This document shows positions 34,601-40,821 of a DNA stretch of 64,000 bases, piece after piece. How positions within the stretch are numbered: the stretch's first letter is position 1; every line of letters begins with the position of its first letter. The position numbers and the translations under genes are program-made. The notes beneath the pieces were generated by a model that was not told the origin of the DNA, ran no database searches, and saw only the letters and a program-made list of their open reading frames with translations. The DNA is from Paracoccus denitrificans (GTDB taxonomy: Bacteria; Pseudomonadota; Alphaproteobacteria; Rhodobacterales; Rhodobacteraceae), in the NCBI GenBank assembly GCA_003240735.1, contig QFNE01000002.1, forward strand, positions 124,001-188,000, given 5' to 3'.

Positions 34601-34884
34601 TCGATCACCTTCGGCACGGCAAAGAACCCCTCGCGGGCGTCGGGGGCATTGGCGAGGATCTTGGCCTGCATGTCACCGTCGGTCACTGCGTCCTGCCGCC
34701 GTTTCAGCCGCATCTTCTCGACGCCGGTCATCGGCTCGACCCCGTCGACGTCGACTTCGTTCAACTGTTCCATGAATTGCAGGATGCCGTTCAGTGCGCC
34801 GGCCAGTGCTGGCAGCTCTTCTTCGGCAACCGCGATCCGCGCAAGCTGGGCGACCTTTCGGGCCTCGGCTTCGGTGATGGACAT
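34597..34884 (-). CDS. gatC: Aspartyl/glutamyl-tRNA amidotransferase subunit C
   Basis: The 95-residue stabilising subunit of GatCAB has MSITEAEARKVAQLARIAVAEEEL, then LNGILQFMEQLNEVDVDGVEPMTG, and the C-terminal APDAREGFFAVPKVIE that wraps GatA and GatB. ATG 34884 follows AAAGGAAA. The frame continues upstream to 35085 without a ribosome site. It overlaps gatA by 4 bp. Confidence 0.96.
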   Translation of the reverse strand: MSITEAEARKVAQLARIAVAEEELPALAGALNGILQFMEQLNEVDVDGVEPMTGVEKMRLKRRQDAVTDGDMQAKILANAPDAREGFFAVPKVIE

Positions 34885-34998
34885 GGGGCGTTTCCTTTCG
34901 CTTGATCCGGGGTTTACCCCCCGCATCACCACGCCGCAAGCCGCACACGTTGTCTGGCAACCCTGTGCATGGCAGCATGCGAAAAAAGGAGCCATCCG

Positions 34999-35442
34999 AT
35001 GCAGATTGTCCCAAACGGGCCGGACCCGGATCAGACCGATTTCCACGGCAGCTGCCATTGCGGAACGGTGACCTTTCAGGTGCATCTGTCGTCAGGGCTG
35101 CACAGCGCGCGGCGCTGCGATTGTTCGATCTGTCGGATGCGTGGCGCGGTCGTCGTCTCGGCGCGGCTGGAGGATTTTACCCTGCTGACCGGCGCCGACG
35201 CGGTCGCAAGCTACAGGTTCAACACCCGTGTGGCTGATCACCATTTCTGTCGCAACTGCGGCATCTATACCCATCACCAGCGACGCTCGAACCCGGACGA
35301 ATACGGTATCAACGTCGCCTGCCTGGACGGCGTCAGTCCGTTCGACTTTGCGGAAGTGCCGGTGAATGATGGCCGTGATCATCCGGCCGACGGCTCATCC
35401 GGCGTGGCGGGCACGCTGATCTATCGGCCCAATTCCTTGTAA
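34999..35442 (+). CDS. GFA (glutathione-dependent formaldehyde-activating enzyme-like) protein
   Basis: This 147-residue zinc protein of the GFA/CENP-V family has zinc cysteines in GSCHCGTVTF, RRCDCSICRMRG and HHFCRNCGIYTHHQ. Despite the name, most members have no proven formaldehyde activity. ATG 34999 follows AAGGAG by seven bases. Its last 22 bases overlap the end of the convergent rlmJ. Confidence 0.9.
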   Translation: MQIVPNGPDPDQTDFHGSCHCGTVTFQVHLSSGLHSARRCDCSICRMRGAVVVSARLEDFTLLTGADAVASYRFNTRVADHHFCRNCGIYTHHQRRSNPDEYGINVACLDGVSPFDFAEVPVNDGRDHPADGSSGVAGTLIYRPNSL

Positions 35443-36203
35443 AGTGCGGCCAATGACTTGGCTTCTTCTTCCAGTCCGTAGGGTGGGTTGATCACGAACA
35501 TGCCCGATCCGACCATCCCGTGGCCTGAGCGTGCGGGCGGAAAGCGGACCTCGGACACCAGCGCGTCCGGATGATCCACGCGCAGCCGATGGGCCATCAG
35601 CGCCTGCCGGGCATCGGTCAAGATCGGGTACCAGACCATGATGACGCCGACGTTCCACTTCTTCGCAAGCTTGGCGACCAGAGGCGGAATGCGGTCGTAA
35701 TCGTCCTTCACCTCATAGCTTGGGTCGATCATCAAAAGGCCCCGGCGCGGTGTTGGCGGGATCAAGGCGTTGGCCATTTCGAATCCGTCGCGCATTTCGA
35801 CACGCGCAAATGCCGTCGTGTCCGACAGTGCAGCGTTCTCGGCCGGGTGAAGTTCGGCCAGCGTGGCGCGGTCGTCTTCCCGCAGGAAGTGTCGCGCGAT
35901 CAGGGGCGATCCGGGGTAGGCGGCGGGGCCGAATTCGTTGCGAACGGCCTCGATCGCCTCGACCAGCGGATGGTTCGGGGCGAACCAGCCTTCCGCCAGC
36001 GCACGGGTGACGCCTGCCTCGGCCTCTCCGGTCTTGGCAGATTGGGCCCCTGACAGGTCGTAAAGCCCGCGACCGGCATGGGTTTCCATGTAGGTCATCG
36101 GCTTTGGCTTCTGCGTCATGTGCCACAGCGCCACCGACAGCAGCGCGTGCTTGTGCAGATCGGCCAGATTCCCGGCGTGAAAGCCATGTTGATAAGACAG
36201 CAT
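35421..36203 (-). CDS. rlmJ: 23S rRNA (adenine2030-N6)-methyltransferase
   Basis: The 260-residue SAM enzyme starts MLSYQHGFHAGNLADLHKHALL, the RlmJ (old DUF519/YhiR) N-terminus. ETHAGRGLYDLSG is the SAM motif, and LLMIDPSYEVKDDY (D160-E164) is the DPPY-type motif IV. N-terminal residues upstream in the open frame are low-complexity translation of the sRNA array and are not protein. There is no terminator between the array and this gene, so both may be on one transcript. It ends overlapping the GFA gene by 22 bp. Confidence 0.93.
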   Translation of the reverse strand: MLSYQHGFHAGNLADLHKHALLSVALWHMTQKPKPMTYMETHAGRGLYDLSGAQSAKTGEAEAGVTRALAEGWFAPNHPLVEAIEAVRNEFGPAAYPGSPLIARHFLREDDRATLAELHPAENAALSDTTAFARVEMRDGFEMANALIPPTPRRGLLMIDPSYEVKDDYDRIPPLVAKLAKKWNVGVIMVWYPILTDARQALMAHRLRVDHPDALVSEVRFPPARSGHGMVGSGMFVINPPYGLEEEAKSLAALYKELGR

Positions 36204-36244
36204 GCCGCCAGTGCTAACCGTGATGTCGCGATTTGGGAAGGGAG

Positions 36245-36320
36245 GCGGCGGCACCCGGGAGGGAGGAGGAGGGTAGGGTGCCGCCGCATGACGCTGGCCC
36301 GGGGAGGAGGTGGGCCGCGT
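36245..36320 (-). ncRNA. CcsR-like (cuckoo family) sRNA, unit 4 of 4
   Basis: This unit has two hairpins, each with an anti-Shine-Dalgarno loop on the minus strand. The first is weak (36291-36320: GGCCC/GGGCC plus a bulged 4-bp base; loop ACCTCCTCCCC). The second is strong (36245-36287: perfect 12-bp GCGGCGGCACCC stem; 19-base loop containing CCCTCCTCCTCCC). It is the copy nearest rlmJ, ending 41 bases before its ATG. Layout and loop sequence match the CcsR sRNAs of Rhodobacter; ends are estimates. Confidence 0.8.
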
Positions 36321-36327
36321 ATGAGGG

Positions 36328-36397
36328 GCGGTGGCGCCATGGGAGGAGGAGGGGCGCCACCGCAAACGACTGGTCCCGGGGAGGAGGAGAGGGACCG
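36328..36397 (-). ncRNA. CcsR-like (cuckoo family) sRNA, unit 3 of 4
   Basis: The weak hairpin at 36371-36397 (GGTCCC/GGGACC, loop TCTCCTCCTCCCC) is followed on the minus strand by a perfect 11-bp hairpin at 36328-36363 (GCGGTGGCGCC stem, loop CCTCCTCCTCCCAT). It has the same two-stem plan as the other units. A separate 7-bp stem (CCGCCCG/CGGGCGG, 36408-36427) without a CCTCC loop lies between this unit and unit 2. Confidence 0.8.
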
Positions 36398-36436
36398 CCG
36401 TAACTTCCCGCCCGTAACCCCGGGCGGAGGGAGGAT

Positions 36437-36509
36437 GGCGGCAGCCTCTGGGAGGAGGAGGGAGGCTGCCGCCTAACGCACGGACCCGGGGAGGAGGGTG
36501 GGTCCTGCG
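36437..36509 (-). ncRNA. CcsR-like (cuckoo family) sRNA, unit 2 of 4
   Basis: The weak hairpin at 36477-36509 (GGACCC/GGGTCC, extended by CGCA/TGCG across one bulge, loop ACCCTCCTCCCC) is followed by a perfect 12-bp hairpin at 36437-36473 (GGCGGCAGCCTC stem, loop CCTCCTCCTCCCA). Stem sequences differ from those of other units while base-pairing and loops are kept, which indicates selection on RNA structure. Confidence 0.82.
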
Positions 36510-36517
36510 GTTCTTAT

Positions 36518-36593
36518 GGCGGCGCCCCTAAATGGGAGGAAGAGGGGCGCCGCCGTGTCCCTGGTCCGTTGGGAGGAGGAGATGGACCGAGGG
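36518..36593 (-). ncRNA. CcsR-like (cuckoo family) sRNA, unit 1 of 4
   Basis: This is the first unit after the DUF1127 gene in the direction of transcription. The weak hairpin at 36559-36593 (GGTCC/GGACC plus CCCT/AGGG across a bulge, loop ATCTCCTCCTCCCAAC) is followed by a perfect 12-bp hairpin at 36518-36554 (GGCGGCGCCCCT stem, loop CTTCCTCCCATTT). It begins 24 bases past the DUF1127 stop, so it is probably cut from the DUF1127 mRNA. Confidence 0.82.
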
Positions 36594-36616
36594 TATTCCG
36601 ATTTTCTAACCGCGCC

Positions 36617-36847
36617 TTACAGCGCCGAGTTCCGAGCCGCATCCACAGCCACGCTGCGGATCATGCTGCGGTTCAGACCGATGTCAGCCAGTTCGCGGCC
36701 CGACAGGCCGCGCAGTTCGCGCACCGTGCGGCGATAGACCTTGCGGCGGGCGGCGGCCGTCTTCCAGCCAGCGACCAGTGCCGAAACATGTGCCGCGATG
36801 TCTGTCGTCGCGGGGCGGGTGCTGGAAAGCTGTTCGAAGGTGGCCAT
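36617..36847 (-). CDS. ccaF1: DUF1127 small protein, CcaF1-like
   Basis: The 76-residue basic protein has the DUF1127 signature at about 34-62: RRKVYRRTVRELRGLSGRELADIGLNRSMI. In Rhodobacter sphaeroides the DUF1127 protein CcaF1 is encoded directly ahead of the CcsR1-4 sRNAs, is an RNA-binding protein, and affects sRNA maturation and RNA turnover. The same gene-then-array order here supports orthology. GAGAGA lies ahead of the ATG. The gene symbol is assigned by this synteny, not by a database match. Confidence 0.85.
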   Translation of the reverse strand: MATFEQLSSTRPATTDIAAHVSALVAGWKTAAARRKVYRRTVRELRGLSGRELADIGLNRSMIRSVAVDAARNSAL

Positions 36848-37160
36848 TTGTATCTCTCATACATCTCGTGCGGATAATGCTGCGGTGCAGCGCGTTTCTT
36901 GAGGCTCAAGATGGTCTTTTTTCTGCACATGCACAATGATGGAAAACACCGTTCTGATATGCGTTGGATGCATAGCGCTAACGGTTAAATTTTAGGCAGT
37001 ATGCTGGATTATCTGACAAACTTGGGATGACCGATTGTGGTGATACGACAATTTCGTGACAAGCCATGCAAATGACGCTGGGTTAAATGCCGTGATGTTG
37101 CCACTTGGCAACGCCTTTCGCGACCGCCATGTAAGCGCTAGCTAGCGAACGGAGGTCACG
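36848..37160. other. Intergenic region between DUF1127 gene and mrp (no gene)
   Basis: The 313 bp hold no supportable gene and are markedly AT-richer than the surroundings. The left part carries the DUF1127/sRNA promoter candidate; the right part carries two palindromes before mrp: GTTGCCA-CT-TGGCAAC at 37097-37112 and CGCTAGCTAGCG at 37136-37147, the latter six bases before the GGAGG of mrp. Confidence 0.6.
36909..36937 (-). promoter_or_regulatory. Candidate heat-shock-type (RpoH) promoter of the DUF1127-sRNA unit
   Basis: On the minus strand, ATTGTGC (RC of 36931-36937) stands 14 bases before GACCATCT (RC of 36909-36916), resembling the RpoH pattern CTTGAA / CCCCATNT. In R. sphaeroides the homologous unit is RpoHI/RpoHII-driven. 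A perfect palindrome CTTGAGCCTCAAG lies directly after it. The match is partial. Confidence 0.4.
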
Positions 37161-38267
37161 ATGGCATTGCAAGACGAAGTGGGCCGCGTGCTCGGATCGA
37201 TCGTGGCACCGGGCGGCAAGGATCTTTTGTCGTCGGATCTGGTGCGGGCCATGCAGATTTCCGAATCAGGTCAGGTCAGCTTCGTCCTAGAAGCGCCTGA
37301 CGCGACATTCGCCCGTGCGCTGGAGCCCATCCGCGCCGAGGCCGAGGCGAGACTGTCCCAGGTGCCTGGTGTCACCGCCGTCAGGATCGTCACCACCGCG
37401 CCCGCCGGGGCACCCGCTCCCCGTGTGGCACAGGCCAGCGGCGCCGCGGCGGCTGGTGACGCCCCGCCGAACCTGAAGATCGGCCGCCATCCGACCCCAC
37501 AGGCCGGACCGCAAGCCATCCCCGGCGTGCACCACATCATTGCGGTCGGATCGGGCAAGGGCGGCGTCGGCAAGTCGACCCTGACCACGAACCTGGCCGT
37601 TGCACTGGCGCGCGCGGGGCGTCGCGTGGGCGTTCTGGACGCCGATATATATGGTCCCAGCCAACCCCGCATGCTGGGCACCTCAGAAAGGCCGGTCAGT
37701 GAAGGCGAGCGTATCCACCCTGTCCACGCCCACGGCGTTGTCATGATGTCGCTGGGTCTTCTGATGAAGGAAGGCGAAGCGGTGGTCTGGCGCGGCCCGA
37801 TGCTGATGGGGGCGCTGCAGCAGATGCTCAATCAAGTCGAGTGGGGCGAACTGGACGTTCTGCTGGTCGACCTGCCGCCGGGTACGGGCGATGTTCAGTT
37901 GTCGCTGTGCCAGAAGGCGCCAGTCACCGGCGCGATCATCGTGTCGACACCGCAAGATGTGGCGCTGATTGACGCACGGCGGGCCATCCACATGTTCGAC
38001 AAGCTGAAGACTCCGGTTCTGGGCATGGTCGAAAACATGTCGACCTATGTCTGCCCAAATTGCGGTCATGAAGAGCATCTGTTTGGCCACGGCGGGGTCG
38101 CGGCCGAGGCGAAGGCGCGCGATGTCCCGTATCTGGGCGAAATTCCGTTGGACCTTCAGGTCCGACTCGGGGGCGATTCGGGCAATCCGGTGGCGGCAGG
38201 CGATGGACCTGTGTCAGGTGCCTACGCAAGTCTCGCGCAGCGTCTGATCCAAGGCGGCGTTGCCTGA
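37161..38267 (+). CDS. mrp: Mrp/ApbC-type iron-sulfur cluster carrier ATPase
   Basis: The 368-residue protein has an N-terminal DUF59/MIP18-like domain (about 1-80), then a deviant Walker A P-loop GSGKGGVGKST near 130-140, the Mrp motif DLPPGTGDVQLSL, and the cluster-binding CxxC pair at C298/C301 (YVCPNCGHEEHLFG). It binds and passes Fe-S clusters to apoproteins in the cytosol. GGAGG precedes ATG 37161, and a terminator follows at 38298. Confidence 0.95.
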   Translation: MALQDEVGRVLGSIVAPGGKDLLSSDLVRAMQISESGQVSFVLEAPDATFARALEPIRAEAEARLSQVPGVTAVRIVTTAPAGAPAPRVAQASGAAAAGDAPPNLKIGRHPTPQAGPQAIPGVHHIIAVGSGKGGVGKSTLTTNLAVALARAGRRVGVLDADIYGPSQPRMLGTSERPVSEGERIHPVHAHGVVMMSLGLLMKEGEAVVWRGPMLMGALQQMLNQVEWGELDVLLVDLPPGTGDVQLSLCQKAPVTGAIIVSTPQDVALIDARRAIHMFDKLKTPVLGMVENMSTYVCPNCGHEEHLFGHGGVAAEAKARDVPYLGEIPLDLQVRLGGDSGNPVAAGDGPVSGAYASLAQRLIQGGVA

Positions 38268-38297
38268 AACCGACCAGTCCTGCGATTCGGGAGAACG

Positions 38298-38319
38298 GGG
38301 GCGCTGCGGCGCCCCTTTT
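38298..38319 (+). terminator. Intrinsic terminator after mrp
   Basis: GGGGCGC (38298-38304) and GCGCCCC (38309-38315) form a 7-bp stem with loop TGCG, followed by TTTT, 31 bases after the mrp stop. Confidence 0.85.
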
Positions 38320-38458
38320 GCGATCTGGGAAACCATGGCACTGCGGTCTGGGAATGTATGGCACTGACCACGCTGAAGCGGCGCTAAGACGATCACGGGA
38401 ACGTGTCCTGCAGTGAACTAACGGGTCAGAACCTCACGAAATCCCACCCTGCCTGAGC

Positions 38459-38595
38459 GAATCGCGGAGTCATCGAACATTATTTCTGCGAATCGCTATC
38501 TTGTGGGACTTATCTGCAACAATCTGTTGGGACACAACATATTGGGGTGGTATCAGCGGTCTGACCGATACCTGCCGAGTCGCGGGAAACGACTC
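38459..38595. promoter_or_regulatory. Cluster of five GANTC (CcrM) sites ahead of the dcw cluster
   Basis: GANTC occurs at 38459, 38467, 38490, 38577 and 38591. Two of them lie within identical odd palindromes GCGAATCGC at 38458-38466 and 38489-38497, 31 bp apart. CcrM methylates GANTC in most alphaproteobacteria, and methylated sites can recruit GcrA to cell-cycle promoters. The role here is inferred from density and position. Confidence 0.5.
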
Positions 38596-38667
38596 ACGAA
38601 TGTTCGCAAGCTGTTCACGCCAATGTAGTTCCGCCGAACTTCGCCGACCCCAAAATTTTCCGTTGCT

Positions 38668-38692
38668 TCCCAAATTATCCCATGTCATCCCA
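38668..38692 (+). promoter_or_regulatory. MraZ box (three TCCCA repeats with 5-bp spacing)
   Basis: TCCCA occurs at 38668, 38678 and 38688, exactly 10 bp apart; on the minus strand these are TGGGA. Three TGGGN repeats separated by 5 bp are the known operator of MraZ in E. coli, where it represses its own mra promoter. The mraZ gene starts 256 bp downstream, so autoregulation of the cluster is expected and the 5' leader would be long. Confidence 0.75.
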
Positions 38693-38948
38693 TGTCTACG
38701 GAAGACGGGAACGGGGCAACAGAACCCCACAGGCAGGCTTCATACAGGCACCCGATTTTCCGAAACAAACGACCCGGACGCGCGCGGGCAGCACCTCCCC
38801 CAGGTGGCGCGTCGAACCGGGCGATCCCCGAAACTACGGGGCCCAGTAATGGGAACGAGGGCGGCGGATCGGGCAGTGGCAGCAGCCCGATCCGCCCTTT
38901 CTCTTTCCGGGACCCCGGATTGAGCGGGACAGAGCGAAGGATGCGGCC

Positions 38949-39461
38949 TTGGCGCGCAGGTTCAGAGGTTCGGAAGAGGTCAAGGTCGACGCCAAAGGGC
39001 GCGTCTCGATCCCGGCCAAGTTCCGCCGCGTGTTCGAGGCAGGCGACTCTGACTATGAAAACGGCCGCCGCCCCCAGCTTGTGATCGTCTACGGCTTTGC
39101 CGATTGGAAAACCCTGCGTCTCTATACGATGGAGGCGATCCAGGGGATCGATGCGCGGATCGACCGGATGCAGACCGGCTCGGTCGAGCGGACCTATCTT
39201 GAAACGATGATGAACGGCCTGTCCGAAGAAGCCGAGATTGACGGCGACGGCCGGCTTCTGCTGCCCCAGCGGCTGCGCGAAAAGATCGGGCTGGATGACC
39301 GCGCGTTCTTCATCGCCTCCGGTGAATTCCTCAAGCTGTCCACGCCCGAGCAGCATGAGGCTGATCTGGCCGTGATCGCGGCCACGATGCCCGTTCTGCC
39401 CGAAGGCGCCGACCCGCTGTCGCTGTTGCCCCCGCTGCCTGCGCATGAGCCGGCGGTGTGA
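38949..39461 (+). CDS. mraZ: Transcriptional regulator MraZ
   Basis: The 170-residue protein has two SpoVT/AbrB-like MraZ domains: EVKVDAKGRVSIPAKFRRVFE and EAEIDGDGRLLLPQRLREKIGL. It binds TGGGN repeats and controls the dcw operon. The start is TTG 38949 (MARRFRGSEE), preceded by AAGG; no in-frame ATG fits the domain. Its TGA overlaps the GTG of rsmH. Confidence 0.95.
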   Translation: MARRFRGSEEVKVDAKGRVSIPAKFRRVFEAGDSDYENGRRPQLVIVYGFADWKTLRLYTMEAIQGIDARIDRMQTGSVERTYLETMMNGLSEEAEIDGDGRLLLPQRLREKIGLDDRAFFIASGEFLKLSTPEQHEADLAVIAATMPVLPEGADPLSLLPPLPAHEPAV

Positions 39462-40438
39462 GCGCGCCGATGACCGCCGCGCCGCATATCCCCGTCCTTC
39501 TGCGTCCCTTGCTTGCTGCGGTGGCCCCGGTGTCGGGTGTCTGGGTGGATGGTACGTTCGGGGCAGGGGGCTATGCCCGGGGGTTGCTGGATGCCGGGGC
39601 CTCGCGCGTCATCGGCATCGACCGTGACCCGTCGGTCTTTGGCATGGCAGCATCCTGGGCCGGCGACTACGGCGACCGGCTGCGACTGGTCGAAGGGACG
39701 TTTTCGGACCTCGACACGCTGGCCGGTCAGCATGTCGACGGTGTGGTGCTGGATCTGGGTGTCAGTTCGATGCAGTTGGACCAGCCCGAGCGGGGATTTT
39801 CGTTCATGCGCGACGGGCCGCTCGACATGCGGATGGGGGGCGACGTGCCCTCGGCCGCCGATCTACTGAACACGGCCGACGAACAGCGCATCGCCGATGT
39901 GCTTTATCATTACGGGGAAGAGCGCGCGTCCCGGCGTATCGCGCGCGCGATCGTCGCCGCGCGTCCGTTGACGACGACGGCCCAATTGGCCGACATCGTC
40001 GCGGCCAACCTACCACGCGCCAAGCCCGGGCAAAGCCATCCGGCGACGCGCACGTTTCAGGCCGTGCGCATCTGGGTCAACGACGAATTCGGCCAGCTTG
40101 TCGCCGGTCTTGCCGCGGCGGAACGGGCATTGCGGCCGGGCGGCAAGCTGGCGGTCGTCAGCTTTCATTCGCTGGAAGACCGCATCGTGAAACGCTTCAT
40201 GCAGTCGCGCGCCAATGCCCAAGGCGGGGGCAGCCGCTATGCCCCGGTGATGGAACAGTCCGCGCCCGCTTTCACTCTGAAATCGCGCCGCGCAATCGGC
40301 GCCGACGAACAAGAACTGGCCGAAAACCCGCGTGCACGGTCGGCGTTCCTGCGCGTGGCCATCCGCACCGATGCCCCGGCCGGGGATGTGGATGCCGCAA
40401 GCCTTGCCCTGCCGATCCTGCCAGAGGGGCGCGGCTGA
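39458..40438 (+). CDS. rsmH: 16S rRNA (cytosine1402-N4)-methyltransferase
   Basis: The 326-residue SAM enzyme (old name MraW) starts with APHIPVLLRPLLAAVAP and has WVDGTFGAGGYARGLL as the SAM motif. VVLDLGVSSMQLDQPERGFSF and VVSFHSLEDRIVKRFM are family blocks. It methylates C1402 in the 30S P site. GTG 39458 overlaps the mraZ stop (GTGA); ATG 39470 is an alternative start. Confidence 0.96.
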   Translation: MSAPMTAAPHIPVLLRPLLAAVAPVSGVWVDGTFGAGGYARGLLDAGASRVIGIDRDPSVFGMAASWAGDYGDRLRLVEGTFSDLDTLAGQHVDGVVLDLGVSSMQLDQPERGFSFMRDGPLDMRMGGDVPSAADLLNTADEQRIADVLYHYGEERASRRIARAIVAARPLTTTAQLADIVAANLPRAKPGQSHPATRTFQAVRIWVNDEFGQLVAGLAAAERALRPGGKLAVVSFHSLEDRIVKRFMQSRANAQGGGSRYAPVMEQSAPAFTLKSRRAIGADEQELAENPRARSAFLRVAIRTDAPAGDVDAASLALPILPEGRG

Positions 40439-40821
40439 TGCGGGCGCTTCTGTATATCGTGACGGTCGCGGTGGTGATGGCGCTGGCCGTCTGGGCCTAC
40501 CGCGAAAACTACCGCACGCAAGAGGCGGTCGATCGCCAGAACGCCATCCAGAATGAAATCGCCGGCCTGCGCGAGAATCTGGGCGTCCTGCGCGCGGAAT
40601 GGTCCTATCTGAATCGCCCCGAGCGGCTGCGCGATCTGGTCGATCTGAATTTTGACAAGCTGAAGCTGGTCCCGGTTCAGTCAAGCCAGTTCGCGGGCAC
40701 CCGCAACATCGACTATCCCCCGCCGCCGGCCCCCGAACCCGCACCGGGCGAGGCGGCGGCATCCGACGTGCCTCGCCCCGCCGACTATCCGCCCCTGCCT
40801 CCTAAGGAGAGGAAGCCATGA
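40438..40821 (+). CDS. ftsL: Cell division protein FtsL
   Basis: This 127-residue bitopic membrane protein has a transmembrane helix at about 3-20 (ALLYIVTVAVVMALAVWAY), followed by a coiled coil (QEAVDRQNAIQNEIAGLRENLGVLRAEWSYLNRPERL). The C-terminal tail is proline-rich. It joins FtsB and FtsQ in the divisome and activates FtsWI. It overlaps rsmH by one base (TGATG) and ftsI by four. Confidence 0.9.
   Translation: MRALLYIVTVAVVMALAVWAYRENYRTQEAVDRQNAIQNEIAGLRENLGVLRAEWSYLNRPERLRDLVDLNFDKLKLVPVQSSQFAGTRNIDYPPPPAPEPAPGEAAASDVPRPADYPPLPPKERKP

Larger units (their letters stand above)
38268..38948. other. 680-bp non-coding region upstream of mraZ
   Basis: No open frame here looks like protein on either strand, and I found no RNase P, SRP or tmRNA core sequences. 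It contains the mrp terminator; a 23-bp-period direct repeat (CTGGGAA...ATGGCACTG at 38325-38343 and 38348-38366); a group of five GANTC sites at 38459-38595; and the MraZ box at 38668. It most likely holds the promoter and regulatory sites of the dcw cluster. Confidence 0.7.

Noticed and set aside
36078..36476. A 132-codon plus-strand frame through the GGGAGGAGG repeats
   Set aside because: The translation is low-complexity Gly/Arg; the sequence is explained by minus-strand hairpins with CCTCC loops next to a DUF1127 gene.
36931..36990. CtrA box (TTAA-N7-TTAA) near the sRNA locus
   Set aside because: Only one TTAA half is present at usable spacing.
38501..38923. A 140-codon plus-strand frame upstream of mraZ
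   Set aside because: No ribosome site, no domain, atypical residue use, and it runs through the MraZ box and promoter region.
38268..38948. RNase P RNA or another housekeeping RNA upstream of mraZ
   Set aside because: I looked for the conserved P4 core and similar motifs and did not find them; only repeats, GANTC sites and the MraZ box are visible.
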